Assembly (NCBI GenBank): GCA_009869945.1 | Contig: WIXG01000101.1 | Coordinates: 124,001 to 188,000 of the forward strand | Direction of reading: 5' to 3' | Length of the DNA stretch: 64,000 nt | Origin: Mesaphorura yosii | Taxonomy: Eukaryota; Arthropoda; Collembola; Poduromorpha; Tullbergiidae | Shown: positions 1 through 13,440 of the stretch, one piece after another | Numbering within the stretch: position 1 is the stretch's first letter | How the letters are laid out: each line of letters starts with the position of its first letter | Translations under genes and position numbers: made by a program | The notes under the pieces: model-generated | Databases searched by the model: none | Seen by the model: only the letters and a program-made list of their open reading frames with translations | Told to the model about the DNA's origin: nothing

Positions 1-2698
1 CTCACACCTTGCTCTTGGTATTCCGCGTAAAGGAATGATGAATGCAGTCGATTCATTACCAACTCTCTGCCCTCTGCCCTTAAGTTAAGGCTCGCAATCG
101 TAATTCGTCGTGTTCTATGTAAAGAATATGTAAACCTTGAAAATGACAGCGAACGCGAGCGCGAGAAGCGTACTAATCTTTAATTGCGTTAATGCAGGAA
201 ACTTTTCGAAAGACAAACATTAAATGCAGAAATGAAAGAATTTTTTAGGAAACTAAAACTTGTTTGCTAAGAAGAACTGTAGAATCTATTTGTTTTACCA
301 TTTGGAATGTGTTCTCAGAGTTCGAATGCAAATACTGCTGAATTCTGGATGAGAAGACGAGATGACTTGTTGAATAGCACGAGCATCTCAGAATTTCGGG
401 CGTGTAGAAGATTTTTCAGGCTCACACTGTATGAGATTTCATTTTTTATTATTAAGGGAAGCGTCCATATATCCGAAAACATTTTTTCTTTCAAGATGAG
501 AATGAGGATGAGAAATCGGGTTAATGTGTATGGTGACATCATAATAACCAAACCATCGCGTGTTTTGTTCAGATTTCGGAATGAAACAGACAAAAATAAT
601 GTAATTTTTTCATATTATGAATTTGCATGCATTATGCAGATTTCTGCCGGCTGAGCTGGCGTTTTTCGCTTGAAAAAACATGACTGCTCGGCTGCTGCTT
701 AGCATTTGGTAGGACTCTGGCGAGGACCGGCTTGCTGCGCAGTTTCTACGATGGCGATAATACAGTTCAAAAAATAGGAAATGTCTTCCGAAAGATAAAC
801 AGCGTCTTCACAGCTGAAAGCTTTTGTTTTGACACCATAAATATGAATGAAACAAATCCGAGGAGGATCCACACATACGCGAAAAGCAATAATCTGCGTG
901 CTGCAATGTGTTTGAGAGTCTGGGATTCTATTTTCTCTCATTTCTCGTCAGATTTCTTATTCTTATTTCGTATTTCTGCGTCTGTGAATTAATTGATGGT
1001 GAAAAGAAGTCGAGTCGAGTTGATTCGCTGTCTGCCTGCCTCAAAAAGTCAAACAAATTCATGGCGATGGGCGATTGATGTATTTGACTTGAGTGAGTTT
1101 CATGAATGAAACCTTCGCTGGGGTGCCACCATCCATAATCGTAAATATTTCTTGCAGTTCGTAAACATTCATTCATTTTTAGCACGACCATGGCGTTTGG
1201 CACGGGCTATGAAAGGAAATTGATTGGATTGCAGGCTGAATGAGCAGCTGATGTACGGCGTGCCAGCACGATGGGCAAGTGATAAAAGAATCCAGACAGA
1301 TAAGAATTGTGGTCTCTGGTCTGACTCGGCTCGAGTTCGAGTTGGAGTCGAGCTGAATTTTTGTCTCTTGGAATTAATATTCAGCTTGCAGCCGAGTAGC
1401 GGCTCGGCTGCGGATTATCGGGATTCTGAATTCAAAAGGCTACGGGCACAAATCTGTAACTTTGTTCAATGTTTGCTTTATCAAAATCCATTTCTTTTCA
1501 ATTTCTTTCCCATCTTCTTTCTACTTTCCACTTTTCGCGTCCTCTGCACCTGTTCTGGAATGCAGGCAAATAAAAATGTGCATTGCTGGATGGTGAAATG
1601 AAGAAGATGATAGGAAACAGAATTGATCTGTTGTCTTTGCCTGCTGCTACTGCAAAATGACAGGAATTAAGAACAAGCGTAGGCGGGCGTAGCAAATAGC
1701 GTGATTTGGGGTCACAATATGTTTTTATTATGAATACCGTATTTATCGATTTAATCCGGTAGCCGGTTTATTGTTTGAATGCTCCAATTTCTGAGGGATT
1801 GCGATGAAATAAGCTGACATGCCGGTTTATATCGACCTGCCGGATTAAACCGATTAACACAGTATTTATTTATTCGAACTATTTGCGTCGATTTTTAAAG
1901 TTAAGATTACTCCAAATGATATCAGTTGGCAATCCTGTCATGCATCTGTTGACATCTGGCCAACAATCTCCAGCCCATGAAGCAGAAAAATCAGAAGCCA
2001 TTCACAAAGGCAATATTCTGCGGAAGTGGCTTACAGATACAGATTATTCCTCCATGCTTCTCTCGCACGTGAGATTGAGAAAGTGGGGCAGGCTCGTTAA
2101 AGTTTAATAAGACAAGTCACCTTTCAGCTTTACTCACTTGCATAGAAAAGCAAGCAAATTAAAAAATAACGTTAACACCTTCCGGAGTATGAAGGTATAT
2201 AGGCGAATCGCAGTCTGGAATTGATTTGTTTCCTCTACGAATCTGATGTCCTAATTCACTTCCATTTCTCACTCGCTCACTCGCATACATATTTCGCTCT
2301 TCGTCATCGTTCACCATCCAGTCAGACTGTACAGCGAGAGAACGAGTTCCACATTCGAAAAGGAATGTCATTTTGATTAGATTTTGGTATGAATTAATGA
2401 GAGAGTTCAATTCAATGATTCGACAATCATGTATTCGGAGCTCGAAGCAATAAAGAGGCCGTGCATCGCCCGGAACTCTCCGTCCCGTTAAGCCGCACAC
2501 CAAACCAAGTCAATTGATTCTGGGATGCACTTCTTTGATTTTAGAAACTAGACGAGGCTGATTAGTGTCATAATTCATTAGGCTGAAACTCACTTCTCGT
2601 TGTCTGCTGCTGCTCTTTCCAAACCACAAACCCAGTTCGAACCCATAATCTGTTTAGATGACGTAAATTGAATTAAGTCTGTTTGTATTTATTTTTAG
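1..2698. other. Intergenic / 5' region of the GPCR gene
   Basis: No coding exon could be supported here. The short open frames lack codon-like composition, conserved motifs and paired splice sites. An AG splice acceptor sits directly before the ATG at 2699, so the receptor gene probably has an untranslated exon somewhere in this stretch; I could not place it. A small inverted-repeat element lies at 1737-1862. Confidence 0.5.
1737..1862. mobile_element. MITE-like element with ~28-bp terminal inverted repeats and TA flanks
   Basis: The left end (1737-1764) and the reverse complement of the right end (about 1835-1862) match at roughly 23 of 28 positions, sharing the core TTTAATCCGG. A TA dinucleotide flanks each side (1735-1736 and 1863-1864), as expected for the target duplication of Tc1/mariner-type elements. 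The 126-bp element has no open frame, so it would be a non-autonomous derivative. No second copy was noticed in the window. Family assignment is inference. Confidence 0.55.
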
Positions 2699-5600
2699 AT
2701 GAAAGCAAATATGAAATCATTGCCAATCATCCTTCTCTTCAGCGCCCAACTACTTCTGCTCCTCCTGCTCGCACTTCCTCGTCGCTGCTCCACATTCGGC
2801 TCTTTGGCGTCTACGTCAACTTCATTAAGTGCGAGTGAGTCTTTGGAACAGCAGCAGCAGCGGCGACGACAGTCGATGCTTTTAATTGAAGATGATGACA
2901 AGGAAGAAGACGAAGAAGAACAGCAACATTTTGATGAGTACGATGACAGGCTGAACAGACAACAGAATCTTTTCATCTCAACAGTGGGCGCGAGTAGGAA
3001 GAATTCTTTAGAAAATCAAGACCTCGACGTTGTCGGTGACCGAAATTCGCCGGCGGCGACGGGGCTTCCGCTTCCGGCACAAGTGGCAGAAATTAAACAT
3101 CAGACAGCAGTTAATTATTATCATAATCAGAGTCTCATTGACGTCCACGTCGACTCTTCAAAGAATTCAATTAACTCGGCGGGTCGGGGCGAGAGCGTGA
3201 GCGTCACTCGGTCGGCACGCACGGCAGCCGCAGCCGGCGCGGCGGTGGAGGGCTCCGTGCCCTTTGTGATTCGTGGGAGGTTCATAAACCCAGTCGTTAT
3301 CCTTAATTACAACGACACAGTTTCGTACGTGTACTCGAGCGATAGCGATACAAACACGAATAGCGAAAATGTGCTGCCTAATTCCTCGTCCTCGCGTGAT
3401 GGTGCCGGTGATAACTACAACGATAACGACGATGACATGAAAATGTGTCGTCAACAAGGCTACCTCCCGCAAAAGTTGTTTAATCTCCACAGCTGTGCCT
3501 TGTGTTACTTTTACATGCGGGACGACAACGACACGACCGTCAGCATGTTTGGACGACCGTCGCGAAAATTGGAAAAGCGAACTACACTCTGGAGAATGGC
3601 CACCACCGAACAAGAATTCCAAGTTGCCGTGCTCGGACAAAAGAAAAACCTCGCAGTGACGGTACGTCAGCGCGACTCTGCAGTGCTTTAAAATGAATGC
3701 ACCGCATTTTCTTTACTCGTGTTGCGTTGTGGAATTCATAATTTTAAGATTCGGCTAGCGCAGCACTCACAAAATTAAGCATGCTCATCGTGCAACGTGC
3801 AAGGATAAACTTTCTCAAAAATTTGCATCGCACGATCAAGTTTCAGAAAAATGGACGCAGAGCAAAACATTTCTATACTATTCAGTGCTGAAGAAAGTGG
3901 TGAATAAAAGAGGCAATTACATTAAATGCCCTCTTGACAATTTCATTCTCGAAATGTCTGTACAAAAGGAAGCGAGGCAAGGCAAGTTATGGTCGCGGAG
4001 TGACGAAAAGAGAGATCAGCGTCTCACAATACAGATTACAGCCACAGCGTGCATTACGAGATTATATTTATACGTTCGTTTGTATGTCCCACTGGGCCCG
4101 TCCGCTATCTGAGCGTAGCCTCTTTCTATTCTTTTGCGCTGCACTGCCACCTAGAAAAGACTAGCGACGAGCAAATCCGCTCTGCACCGCATTTAGACAT
4201 TTTTGCAATTTTGCATCTGCACACGGGCACGTGTCAGAGCAATAACGACCAGCATGATCATGATCAGGGTCCCATACCCCGCAAACAGAAGGTAGATCAT
4301 TCAAATTGTGCCTCCGAGTTCTCTGAACCTCCAGTCGGATTACATCGAATGGCTTTCATAAAGTATGCAAGAAAACGTTCAAAGTCGAATTTTTGACGTG
4401 TTTACGAAATGTCGGTGCGCCGACCCACAACAGAATTTTTTTAAGCTTGGCTGTGCGCGAAACTAATATTTTGCTTGTCCTGACCTTTGACAGGTCTTCG
4501 TCAACGTGGACAACCCGGCACGCGAGATTCTGACGACATTTGCGGGCGACGCGGAGCGTCAAAAGTGGGTCCAGTGCTGTCGGGCTGCGGAGCGATGTTG
4601 CGAGAAAATCCACGTCAGGGCGTCAGAACTGAAGTCTCGGGCGGCTGCGGGCTCGAATGGAAGCAAAAATACTGGTGAGTGAGTCCTCGTTGTCGTTGTT
4701 TCGAGTTTATGCCTGCCCATTCAGCTCAGAGTCGCATTTTTGAATTGCCTACATCGTAGCTGTAGCTGAAAATGACAATTTGAGGTTTTGAATACAACTT
4801 TTTCTGATTGCAACCACTTTCACGCAGGCAGGCAGCTCGCGCTTATTTTGTTCTCGCGTGGCTCTGCTTGCTTTCACTACTTTGTTCGTTTAATGAACGG
4901 GTTTTTTGAAGCATGAAATCGAGAACTTGACAGTTACATCTTATAAGCATAAGCACACAAGCACTGAATTGAATTGCAATAATTGCTTGGTTACTTTCAT
5001 ATTCCTCGCGTCTTGCCATCGTGCGTTCGTGCCCAACTTTCTCTTCATCGGCGCTCATTTGCGGCGCAACGCGGTGAATTTCATAGTGGCTCGAGCCGTA
5101 TTCATAATTCATGGGCACTTGGCTCGAGAGTTCCACCGCAGCGTGGAGTAATGATATCCTTCCCTCGGTACTTAAATTGCAACATAGTTCATGGTTACGA
5201 TTAAATGAATACAGGAAGAATTATCGAATCGATCTCGTTAAGCTCCAAAGAATATGCATCGGCAGAGGATAATACATGCTCGTTTCTCGATAAAGGCGGT
5301 GAAGAAGCAATCGGGAGGAAACGAGGAACCATCAATCTCTCTGCCACGATGCCTGTCACTCGTCGTCCTTTTGAAACTTACCCGATAATCTTACCACCGT
5401 GTGCACGCGGCGTTGCATCTTCCTTTGGCTTTTATTCTTGCATTTCAGCCTGCCTTGCCGTGACACGTTGCGCATGGTTATTATTAGATGCTCAGCTTCA
5501 AAGGGCAGGCAGGCAACAAGACTCTACGCACATTGTTGTTGTTGATTATTTGTATTTTCTGGTTTACTGCTTGGATCAATAAAGTCAACTTGTCGCGGTT

Positions 5601-8600
5601 CACTGCAGCCGTGAGAAAGCATAAACAGATGTAAAGGGAGCGGTGGCAGTTGCAAATTGCAAATGATTGGACAAAGAGAAAGTTTTCGACCGAGCAGCTT
5701 TCACTTTATTGCCCTAAATAAACCGAAATGTTCTCACGTCGCCTCGGCGTGCCATCGCCGTGCCATGCTTGTTAGCTTTTTTACCCTTTGATTTCGCTTG
5801 CCAAGTGCGAGTCACAAAAGGTATTCCGTATCAATAATGCAAAAATTTCATTGGCCTTTGAACGCGCTGACGCTGACTCGTCGTGTGTGTCAACAAACCG
5901 GCTATTAACAAATCGACGGAGACGGCAGGTTCGCCGAAGCGCAATAAAAGCAAAGGGCGTGAAAGCGTCGGGTGTTGACGCCCTGCGCGCGCTTGTGTCA
6001 ACTCGGTCAGACTTTTGTCAAGGAATTTAACGCCACGGCACAGTAGGCATTTTCCTCTGAAGTTTGCAATTTGCAGATGGCAATGGAAAGAGAAGTTGAG
6101 TCTTAACCAGACGAAGTAATTTGTAGCAGGACAAAGTCTACAGAAATATAGTTATGGGCCCATTTTCCGAAATGGGGGTCGTTTATCGATAGCGAGCGCA
6201 ATTGCCACAATAATAAAAGTTTCAAGGCTAAAGGCCAGAACAGCCTTTGAGGCCGCTTTCAGTAATTAGCTTGGTTTCGGTCTCACCTTCTTATTGGCCA
6301 TACTAAAGCGAGACAATTCGCATTTATCGAATTCTGGCTTGCAGCTGTGAAATAAACCAAAACTAGTTGTGTTGTGCTTTCACCGCGTCGAGCTGAGCTG
6401 CTTTCTGTCGCCCGGAGTTTAGTGTGCGTAGGCGACGACAATGCGAATGCGAATTGTGTTCATTCATCCTGAGAGAAATGAACCTCAATCCTTTGTGATG
6501 CGATGCGAGCCGGTTTAATGCACTTCGCACTCGCATCGTCTTCGCTCACGGCACTGCTCTACGCTGAGGCAGACACGATGATTAATTACTTTGCAAGTAA
6601 CGCGTTACTCAGAGAAAGTAATCAACAAGAATACTTTTGGTGATTCCTTCGCGCACGTTTCTGTTCGCAAAATATTCCGAAGCCTCATCACTGCTCGCAG
6701 CTCGTGGTTTTACCATTAAGTGGTCTCTGTGCTAAAAAGCTAAAATACATCCGCTTCATGCGTACGTGTATGCGTTATGCGTCGCTTTCCCCTTGGAGTC
6801 ATGCTTCAGTTGTGGCGTTGTGGTTCGCAGAATTTTCATTGCTAAATGAATTTAATTAGCACAACTTTCTTGGGAAGTGAATTCTGCTCTCGCATTGCAA
6901 AGTGTTTATTTTTGTGTGGGTTTCCTGCTTAAAAGTACTTAAAATAGTTTCCACGCTCTGAAAACTCTGAATTGGGAATTTCAGTACGACGAGTACGAAT
7001 TTGACTTTAATTCTTAGTGTCTAATTCTATGAAATTAAAATTGAGTACATATTTACAACTGCTATTCGAAATTCGACTTTTGACGACTGCTTTCTTTCAG
7101 ATGCCGGGAAATGCGTGGCGACGTGGGACGGGTGGCAGTGCTGGAACAAGACGGACGCTGGCACGACGGCGCATGCACTCTGTCCTAATTATATTTACTT
7201 TGTCCTGCGAGAAGCGCCCGCCTGCACAGGTAAGCCAGCCCTCGACCATTAGCCTACGACGCAATTCGCGAAATTAGCAATTCACCAGAAGCTTTTCTCC
7301 TTCGTCGCCCATCCGTTTTTGTGGTTTTGTGAGCCTAATCTTTTATCCTGGAGGCCAAGTTATAAATTTAGCAAATAATAGTACGCTACACGCTTATGCG
7401 TTCGAAGAAAAGTAGACACGAGTTTCTACTTTTGTACTTTTGCGTTTAAACCACGCTTCAAGAAATGCTCTTCTGGCAGCGGTTTTTTACTCAAGCAAAG
7501 CAGTTTCAAATTCTTTACTGTCAAAATTAAGCTGATTTAAATCCGTGCGCGTGTTTGTTTGCTGTGTGCCCCTGCGCTTATCTCTGCCTCTCGGCGAAGA
7601 AATGCGACATGATCCTGTCCTGAGAGCGTATTTATTATCGGGAGATAAAGAAACTTGATTCAAGAGCTGAACAAGAGCAGGCACAATTCAATATCGTGCA
7701 ATTTGGAGACTGTAACCTGATTTCGGAAATGTCTGTGCCTGGAAATTGTAGCAGATGAAAATTACAACTTTGGCCCAACTTCTTCACTTCCCACTCGCTG
7801 TCATTCGATTCCGTGCAATAAAGATATCATGTCTCAATAGCAGCCGCACAAACTACGAGCCAGGTTCATGTTAGCAGGCCGGCCAGTGATCTCTTTGAAG
7901 TGTAATTCTCCTTTTCTCACAGTTCACTTGTCGTGCAGCGTATACAATGTGTTCTGCCGTCCAAGAAACCGACCGACCGACAATTCGCATAAGCCTGCAG
8001 CCCGGCCTTTGGTGGCCTGGCGCGATTCCGATTGCAGAAACAGAAATAAATACGAGAAGCACACAACGTGAAAGTAGAAGAGAAACGCACGGAAAAAGGC
8101 AAAAGTTTAGTAGAGATAAAAAAAAATCAGTCTTCAGGCGGTGTCTTCTTGTACGCCAGGCCAGGCGGCTTGTGACAATACCGCTGTCGTTTTCGTTGTC
8201 GTTGATCCCCAACCACCAGTCAAGTCACATTTTAATATACTGCGAGAGAAAACATGCTCCTTGGGCTTAAGACTATAAACTTCGCGTATAAACGAATAAA
8301 TGCGTATTCGCCTGCCTGCCTACCTGCAATGTGCCTCCGTGTGGAGTGTCGAGATTGAATTATATTGCGAAACATAAACCACCAACTGAGAATTCAGTCT
8401 TCTGCGAAAATGTTCCCAGACACGTCGAATGCGAAATGCGAAATGGAAGGAAAGCATTAACACAAAGTTATTCTTGTAAACGAAATTCAACCCAGCTCAT
8501 GCATGATTCTGATTTCATGACACTTCGAGACGCGATGGAAGCTCTTTCGCAATTCACTTGGCTTTCCACGTGGAGTGCGCACTTTGATCCCAGGAGGTGA

Positions 8601-11600
8601 GCGGAAGAAAGAATAAACTTCAGTCCCCAGCGCCTAGCACGCGTACGCGTATGACGAATTTTTAACCTGCTGAAGCTGAACGTCTGAAGTCTTTATCGGA
8701 ATGACGAATGGCATTGCCGGGATGGATCTGGCATGAACTCTCGCGATCGCGTTTTGCTATTGCGATTAAATTATTCAGCTATGAAGTGGAACAATTCATA
8801 CATGAGAAGAGTTGAGAGAATTCGTTATTCGTATATGTATCCAGATTCTGTGAAATCTGCGCTTCACCTGCGATGCACTGGGCCTCCTCCTTTGAATAGA
8901 GTTTTCCGATCACGGAGTAGGCGACAATTAATATTTATCAGACAAAAAGACGCAGCAGGAATTCCTGGAGTCTTCTGATTTAGCCTGATTCATTTACAGC
9001 GCCTTTCTGGACTGGAAATAGTAATTGCTACTGTGTTACAACGTTTAAAGTCCTGCCCTTTTAATCAATCTCGCACGAGGTGAGGTGAGCACAAAGCATG
9101 GAATTTATAAAGCAATGAAGTCTACACGAAAGATGCTCAACTCAAGGCGATTTCGATTTTGGAGATAAAACTTGGCATCTTCAGTGAATTGAGGACCTTC
9201 AGCTTGAGTGTACGCGAAAATCTTTCGTCTATTCGAATAGGAAACGTGACCAGAATTTCTCGGCACTGCGCGAGTTCGTGTTGGTCATCGCATGAATTAT
9301 CAATGGCTTCAAAAGATATTAATTTGGCATGTAGCGTGGCGTGGCGCAGAAAGATGAAGATGAGGATTAGTCTTCGTCTTGGAACAGAATGCCGCGTGGA
9401 ATTTCTCTCTCACGAAGCTGAAAGAAGGCAAGGCATTTCGCACTCATCGCCATCGCCAGAATACGGAATTGCAGAATGACTGCAGGTCAGGCAGCTTCAT
9501 TTGTGAGGCAGGACCACGCACGAAGGAGAAGAAGAAAAACTCATTTCTGTGATTGCATTGAAATCATTAGAAAAATAGAAAAATGCCATTCACCATTCGG
9601 CATTCACCAAATGCATGACGAAGCTTTTAAGCTTTCTCTTTTCCTATGCTTTTTAGTAACGGCTGAGAAAGTCTGCGAGGCGAATGGGACGTGGTTCGTG
9701 AATGAACGCGGAGAGTGGACCAACTACGCCTCCTGCGCCTCGGCCGTCATCGAAGTACAAAAGCGGCGGAATTACGTCCACGTCATGGCTTATCTCGTGT
9801 CCATCGTCACCATCGTCCCGGCCCTCGTTGTCTTCTTCGCCTACAAGTAAGTACAAAGTGCAAAAGGCTGTTAGGCCCAAAGCTACGTTTTACGAGAGTT
9901 TTCAATTAAAATACCATGCAAAAGCGCTGCTACTGCTCATCAAATTCCTTTTTGCTAACCCATTTTTATGGTCCGCAGGCAGCTGCGAGTCCATCGCATC
10001 ATTCTTCATCAAAACTTCCTGTTTTCCATGCTGATTAATGGACTCCTGGTCGTGGCTTTCAAAACCATCGTGATACTCAGCGAACTGCGGGGCGACTCGC
10101 ACCACAACTCGATTAGCAATCAGGTTAGATTAACAAAATGTAAACACAAACGTGTGGTGATTAATCTGAGGCGAGCCAAAATGGGGCGTGGGTAATAAAA
10201 GGTTTATTAGCGATGACAACGTATTTACATCGAGCCGTGAAAGAGCCGGCAAATAATACGGCATTGTAACGTGTATCATGAACGGTCGAATTGTAATATT
10301 TATTCTTTTGATGGCAGATAATAAACCAATAGTACAAAGCACGCAGGAATTCAGTTCGGACTCGGGCGTAATAAAACTTTCCGTGCTGAGTCAGCGCTCG
10401 AGGAATTTAATTAGATAAATCTCTCGTTTTATGTCTCTCGTTCCATTGTTGACATTTTTACGGCGTGGCCTTAATGTATCGTATTGTTGCTGTTGCAGAA
10501 CGGGATTCCATGTCGGATGCTCCTGATTCTCACGAAATACAGTCGGATGACCAACTACATGTGGATGTTTTGCGAGTCGTTCTACTTGCATCGGCTCATT
10601 GCTGCTGCGTTCGCCGAGCAAAAGTCTCTGCTCGTGTTTTACATCATTGGATGGGGTAAGGCGACTAAACAGCACCATTTTTCTTCCTTTAATCTTCGCG
10701 AAATTGTATTCTATAAATGAAACTTCTTTTTACCCACCCGTCCAGTTTTCCCGATAATTCCAACTTCACTGTACGCCGGATTCCGGATGGCGTGGGCCAA
10801 CGAGAAATGCTGGGTTGAACCGGTCGAGTATTTGGAATGGATTCTCAATGTGCCCAGTCTGCTGAGCCTCCTGGTAAGTGCGCGCCGAAGATTATGCAAT
10901 GTTAAGTAAACAGTCGAGGCAAGACAGCGGAAATTAAAATACGCTTCCGCGTTCCAAGCGATCGGTGTGTATTTCTCAATTGCATTGCTCCAATTAATGA
11001 TATTGCTTCCATGCTTCCATGCTTGCAGGTTAACATGTTGTTCCTGATCAACATCATCCGCGTGCTGCTTACCAAACTCAGAGGTAACAACGCACACGCC
11101 AACGAGCCCGGCCAGTACAGGTGAGTCGGCACAAAAATGATCACGAATCTTAGAATGTCAATCTGTTTATCAAAAAACGCAATCGGATCAAATGGAAAAC
11201 ACAACCGAAGGCGAAACCTGCAACCTTTAACCTTTGTTTTAGCCCAAAGTTCAAAGTAGGCAGCGGCGATTTCAATTTTGAAGCACAAAAATTGACAAAA
11301 TACAAGATGAAAGATTGTACAATAAGAAACATTCTTTTTCTGGTAGAAAATTCATTTATGTTTGGCATGAACTTGTAATCAAACGGTTGAAGCTGAGGCC
11401 AATAAAGAGCTTTTGCTTCCGACCGAGTCGTGAGTCGTCATTACAGAAATTAAATCTAGACTAGACGGGAAACATACTTAAAAGCAAGGGCATTGCAAAT
11501 GTCGATACACGAGTCCGAGGAAAATAGAAAAGTACAAAGGAAATGAAGTTAAATCCTTACAAAAGGTTGTGCTCATATGAAAGAAGGACCATTTTCTGAA

Positions 11601-13440
11601 ACTTTCTTTTCATTCTTTGTGAGCCAGCGATTCCAATTCATTCAGTGCGCGTGTTTTCACTGCTTTCACTATTCAAGTGATTGACTTTCCACTTAACAAT
11701 GCCGAAAGCCGTGGACGTGGACTGAAGACTGAGGACTAACAGGAGACTTGTTTTATTTGCTCTACAGGAAAGCTGTTAAAGCAACACTTATTCTATTGCC
11801 GCTCTTCGGACTTCATTTCGTCGTGACAATTTACCGGCCCTCGTCTGCATCCGGGACTTGTGAGTGGACAGAAATCTACTATTTTGTAAATGACATTCTC
11901 GATGGACTCCAAGGATTCCTCGTCGCACTCATCTTCTGCTATCTTAATGGAGAGGTAAGCAAGATGCTGCCTGTCAGTCAGTTGGCGAAATGACAAGAGG
12001 ATGATACACCATCACCATTTATATCTTGGCTAATAATAAGAGTGACCTTTTCCGCATCATTTGCCGCAGTTTCTTTCTGATGTTTTCGATTCTGCTGAGT
12101 AGCCGAGGTCCGAGTCCATTTTTCCAGCTGTCATCCTTCTTTCGCATCCTCAGTGAGCGCATCTCGTATGCGAACAAGTCGTGTACGCGTTCCTGTAAAT
12201 TTAATCTTGGCAGATTCAGTTGACTGCTTTTATTGTGCCCACTCCGTTTTGTGACTCGACACTGATGGAGGTCGTGCCCGTACCCTAATTGACCATTAGT
12301 AATCAAAGAGGTTCCATTAGACACCCACAAATAGCTTTCACTTGACTCGGGCTCCAACCAACCAACTTTTCTAAATCACGAACCGTGACCGACCTGAAAT
12401 GAAATGAGCTTTGACGTGTTGAATATTGAACAGCGTGCATTATTGAAAGGCGCAGGAGGGAGTCTGTTATTCAGGCTTTGCCTTTTATGAGGTGTAATTT
12501 GTTATTCTAGCCTCGTACTTTCACTAATTGCTTTCTTTGGTTAATCGGACTTGGTCTGGTCTGGGCTGGTCGGGTTGCGTGCTGCGTGTTGCCAGAAATA
12601 GCGTGTGCGCGTGCAGAGTGGACGATAATTGTCAACGGCAAGTGCCCCAATAAAACATTGATTGCCTTATTGCCTAATGACTCCAGCCGCCCGGCGAGGC
12701 AAGTGCCTAAGCAAACAAAAAGCAAGCTAACGGCAACATTCGTGACTGCCTTCGATCGCTCAAAGCTCAGGTCCATTTCCTTCACTCACCTTCTTAAATA
12801 TTTGTTCTCTTGCCACACGCAGGTTATTCTTCTCTTCAAGCGAACGTACTCTCGATGGCGAGAGCAGCGGAGGTCCGGCGGCAGTTGCCTGCGGCAGCCC
12901 TCGTCGGCGGGTCGCCTGCAGCAGATGCGGCACAGTCGCGGTGGTTCGATGATGGGCCGGTCGATCGTGTCGACGCAGTGCTACTCCTCTGTACCTGCCT
13001 CACCGGAAATAATTACGCGGCTCGCCCTCACGACGCCAGGCGCAGGCGGAGGCCACCATCTGTCCACGCCGGGACTGAACCACTCAAACAGCGGATCTCA
13101 AGACAAGAATCTGAACGACAGCGGCAACACGAAGCACCTCGTCAACGGAGGATCAAGTAAATCCTTACTTTTAAACGCTACCCAGCCAAGTAGTGTTAGC
13201 AGTAGTTGCGGAAACTTGCTAAATGCCTCTTCGGGCAGTAATCAGATGTTGAATAATACGATTGTACAGATCAAGAATAATGACCCCAACAACTCGGCGT
13301 GGACAGAAGTAAAACTAGACAACGGCCAAGAGTCTCTCAATTGCCATGAACTAAAGCCACAGAAAAACGTTAAAATTGGTCACCAAACCCCGAAAGTAAC
13401 GTGCAACGGTGCCAGTGCGATCGGTGAACATCAATTATAA
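2699..13440 (+). CDS. Class B1 GPCR, calcitonin / DH31 receptor-like, with long N-terminal extension
   Basis: Proposed exons: 2699-3661, 4494-4674, 7101-7229, 9657-9846, 9979-10123, 10499-10655, 10746-10873, 11029-11120, 11768-11954, 12823-13440; phases agree and give about 929 residues. A leucine-rich signal peptide opens exon 1. The rest of exon 1 (to residue ~321) is acidic and Ser/Asn-rich. Exons 2-4 hold the hormone-receptor domain, with WVQCCRAAERCC, ATWDGWQCW, NGTWF and EWTNYASC. Seven TM segments follow, with NYMWMFCESFYLH, FAEQKSL and KAVKATLILLPLFGLHFV, all typical of calcitonin-type secretin receptors. The ~205-residue C-tail is Ser/Asn-rich. Such receptors bind diuretic-hormone-31/calcitonin-like peptides at the plasma membrane and signal through Gs; the ligand is inferred. 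AATAAA lies at 13814-13819. Joining exon 1 to exon 2 is the least certain step (phase 0 on both sides). Confidence 0.85.
4675..7100 (+). other. Intron 2 of the class B GPCR gene (2.4 kb)
   Basis: It lies between the exon ending AATACTG|GTGAGT and the acceptor TTTCTTTCAG before 7101. It contains CAGG tetranucleotide runs at 4823-4835 and 5503-5515. I saw no nested gene; the open frames here look random. Confidence 0.6.
7230..9656 (+). other. Intron 3 of the class B GPCR gene (2.4 kb)
   Basis: It separates the TWDGWQCW exon from the exon carrying NGTWF and TM1. A CCTG repeat lies at 8311-8328. The open frames on both strands around 7.9-8.3 kb show no recognisable domain and were not called. 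Confidence 0.6.

Noticed and set aside
3167-3640. 157-codon minus-strand open frame opposite GPCR exon 1
   Set aside because: It is a shadow of the repetitive, codon-biased plus-strand exon, which has a signal peptide and a good donor.
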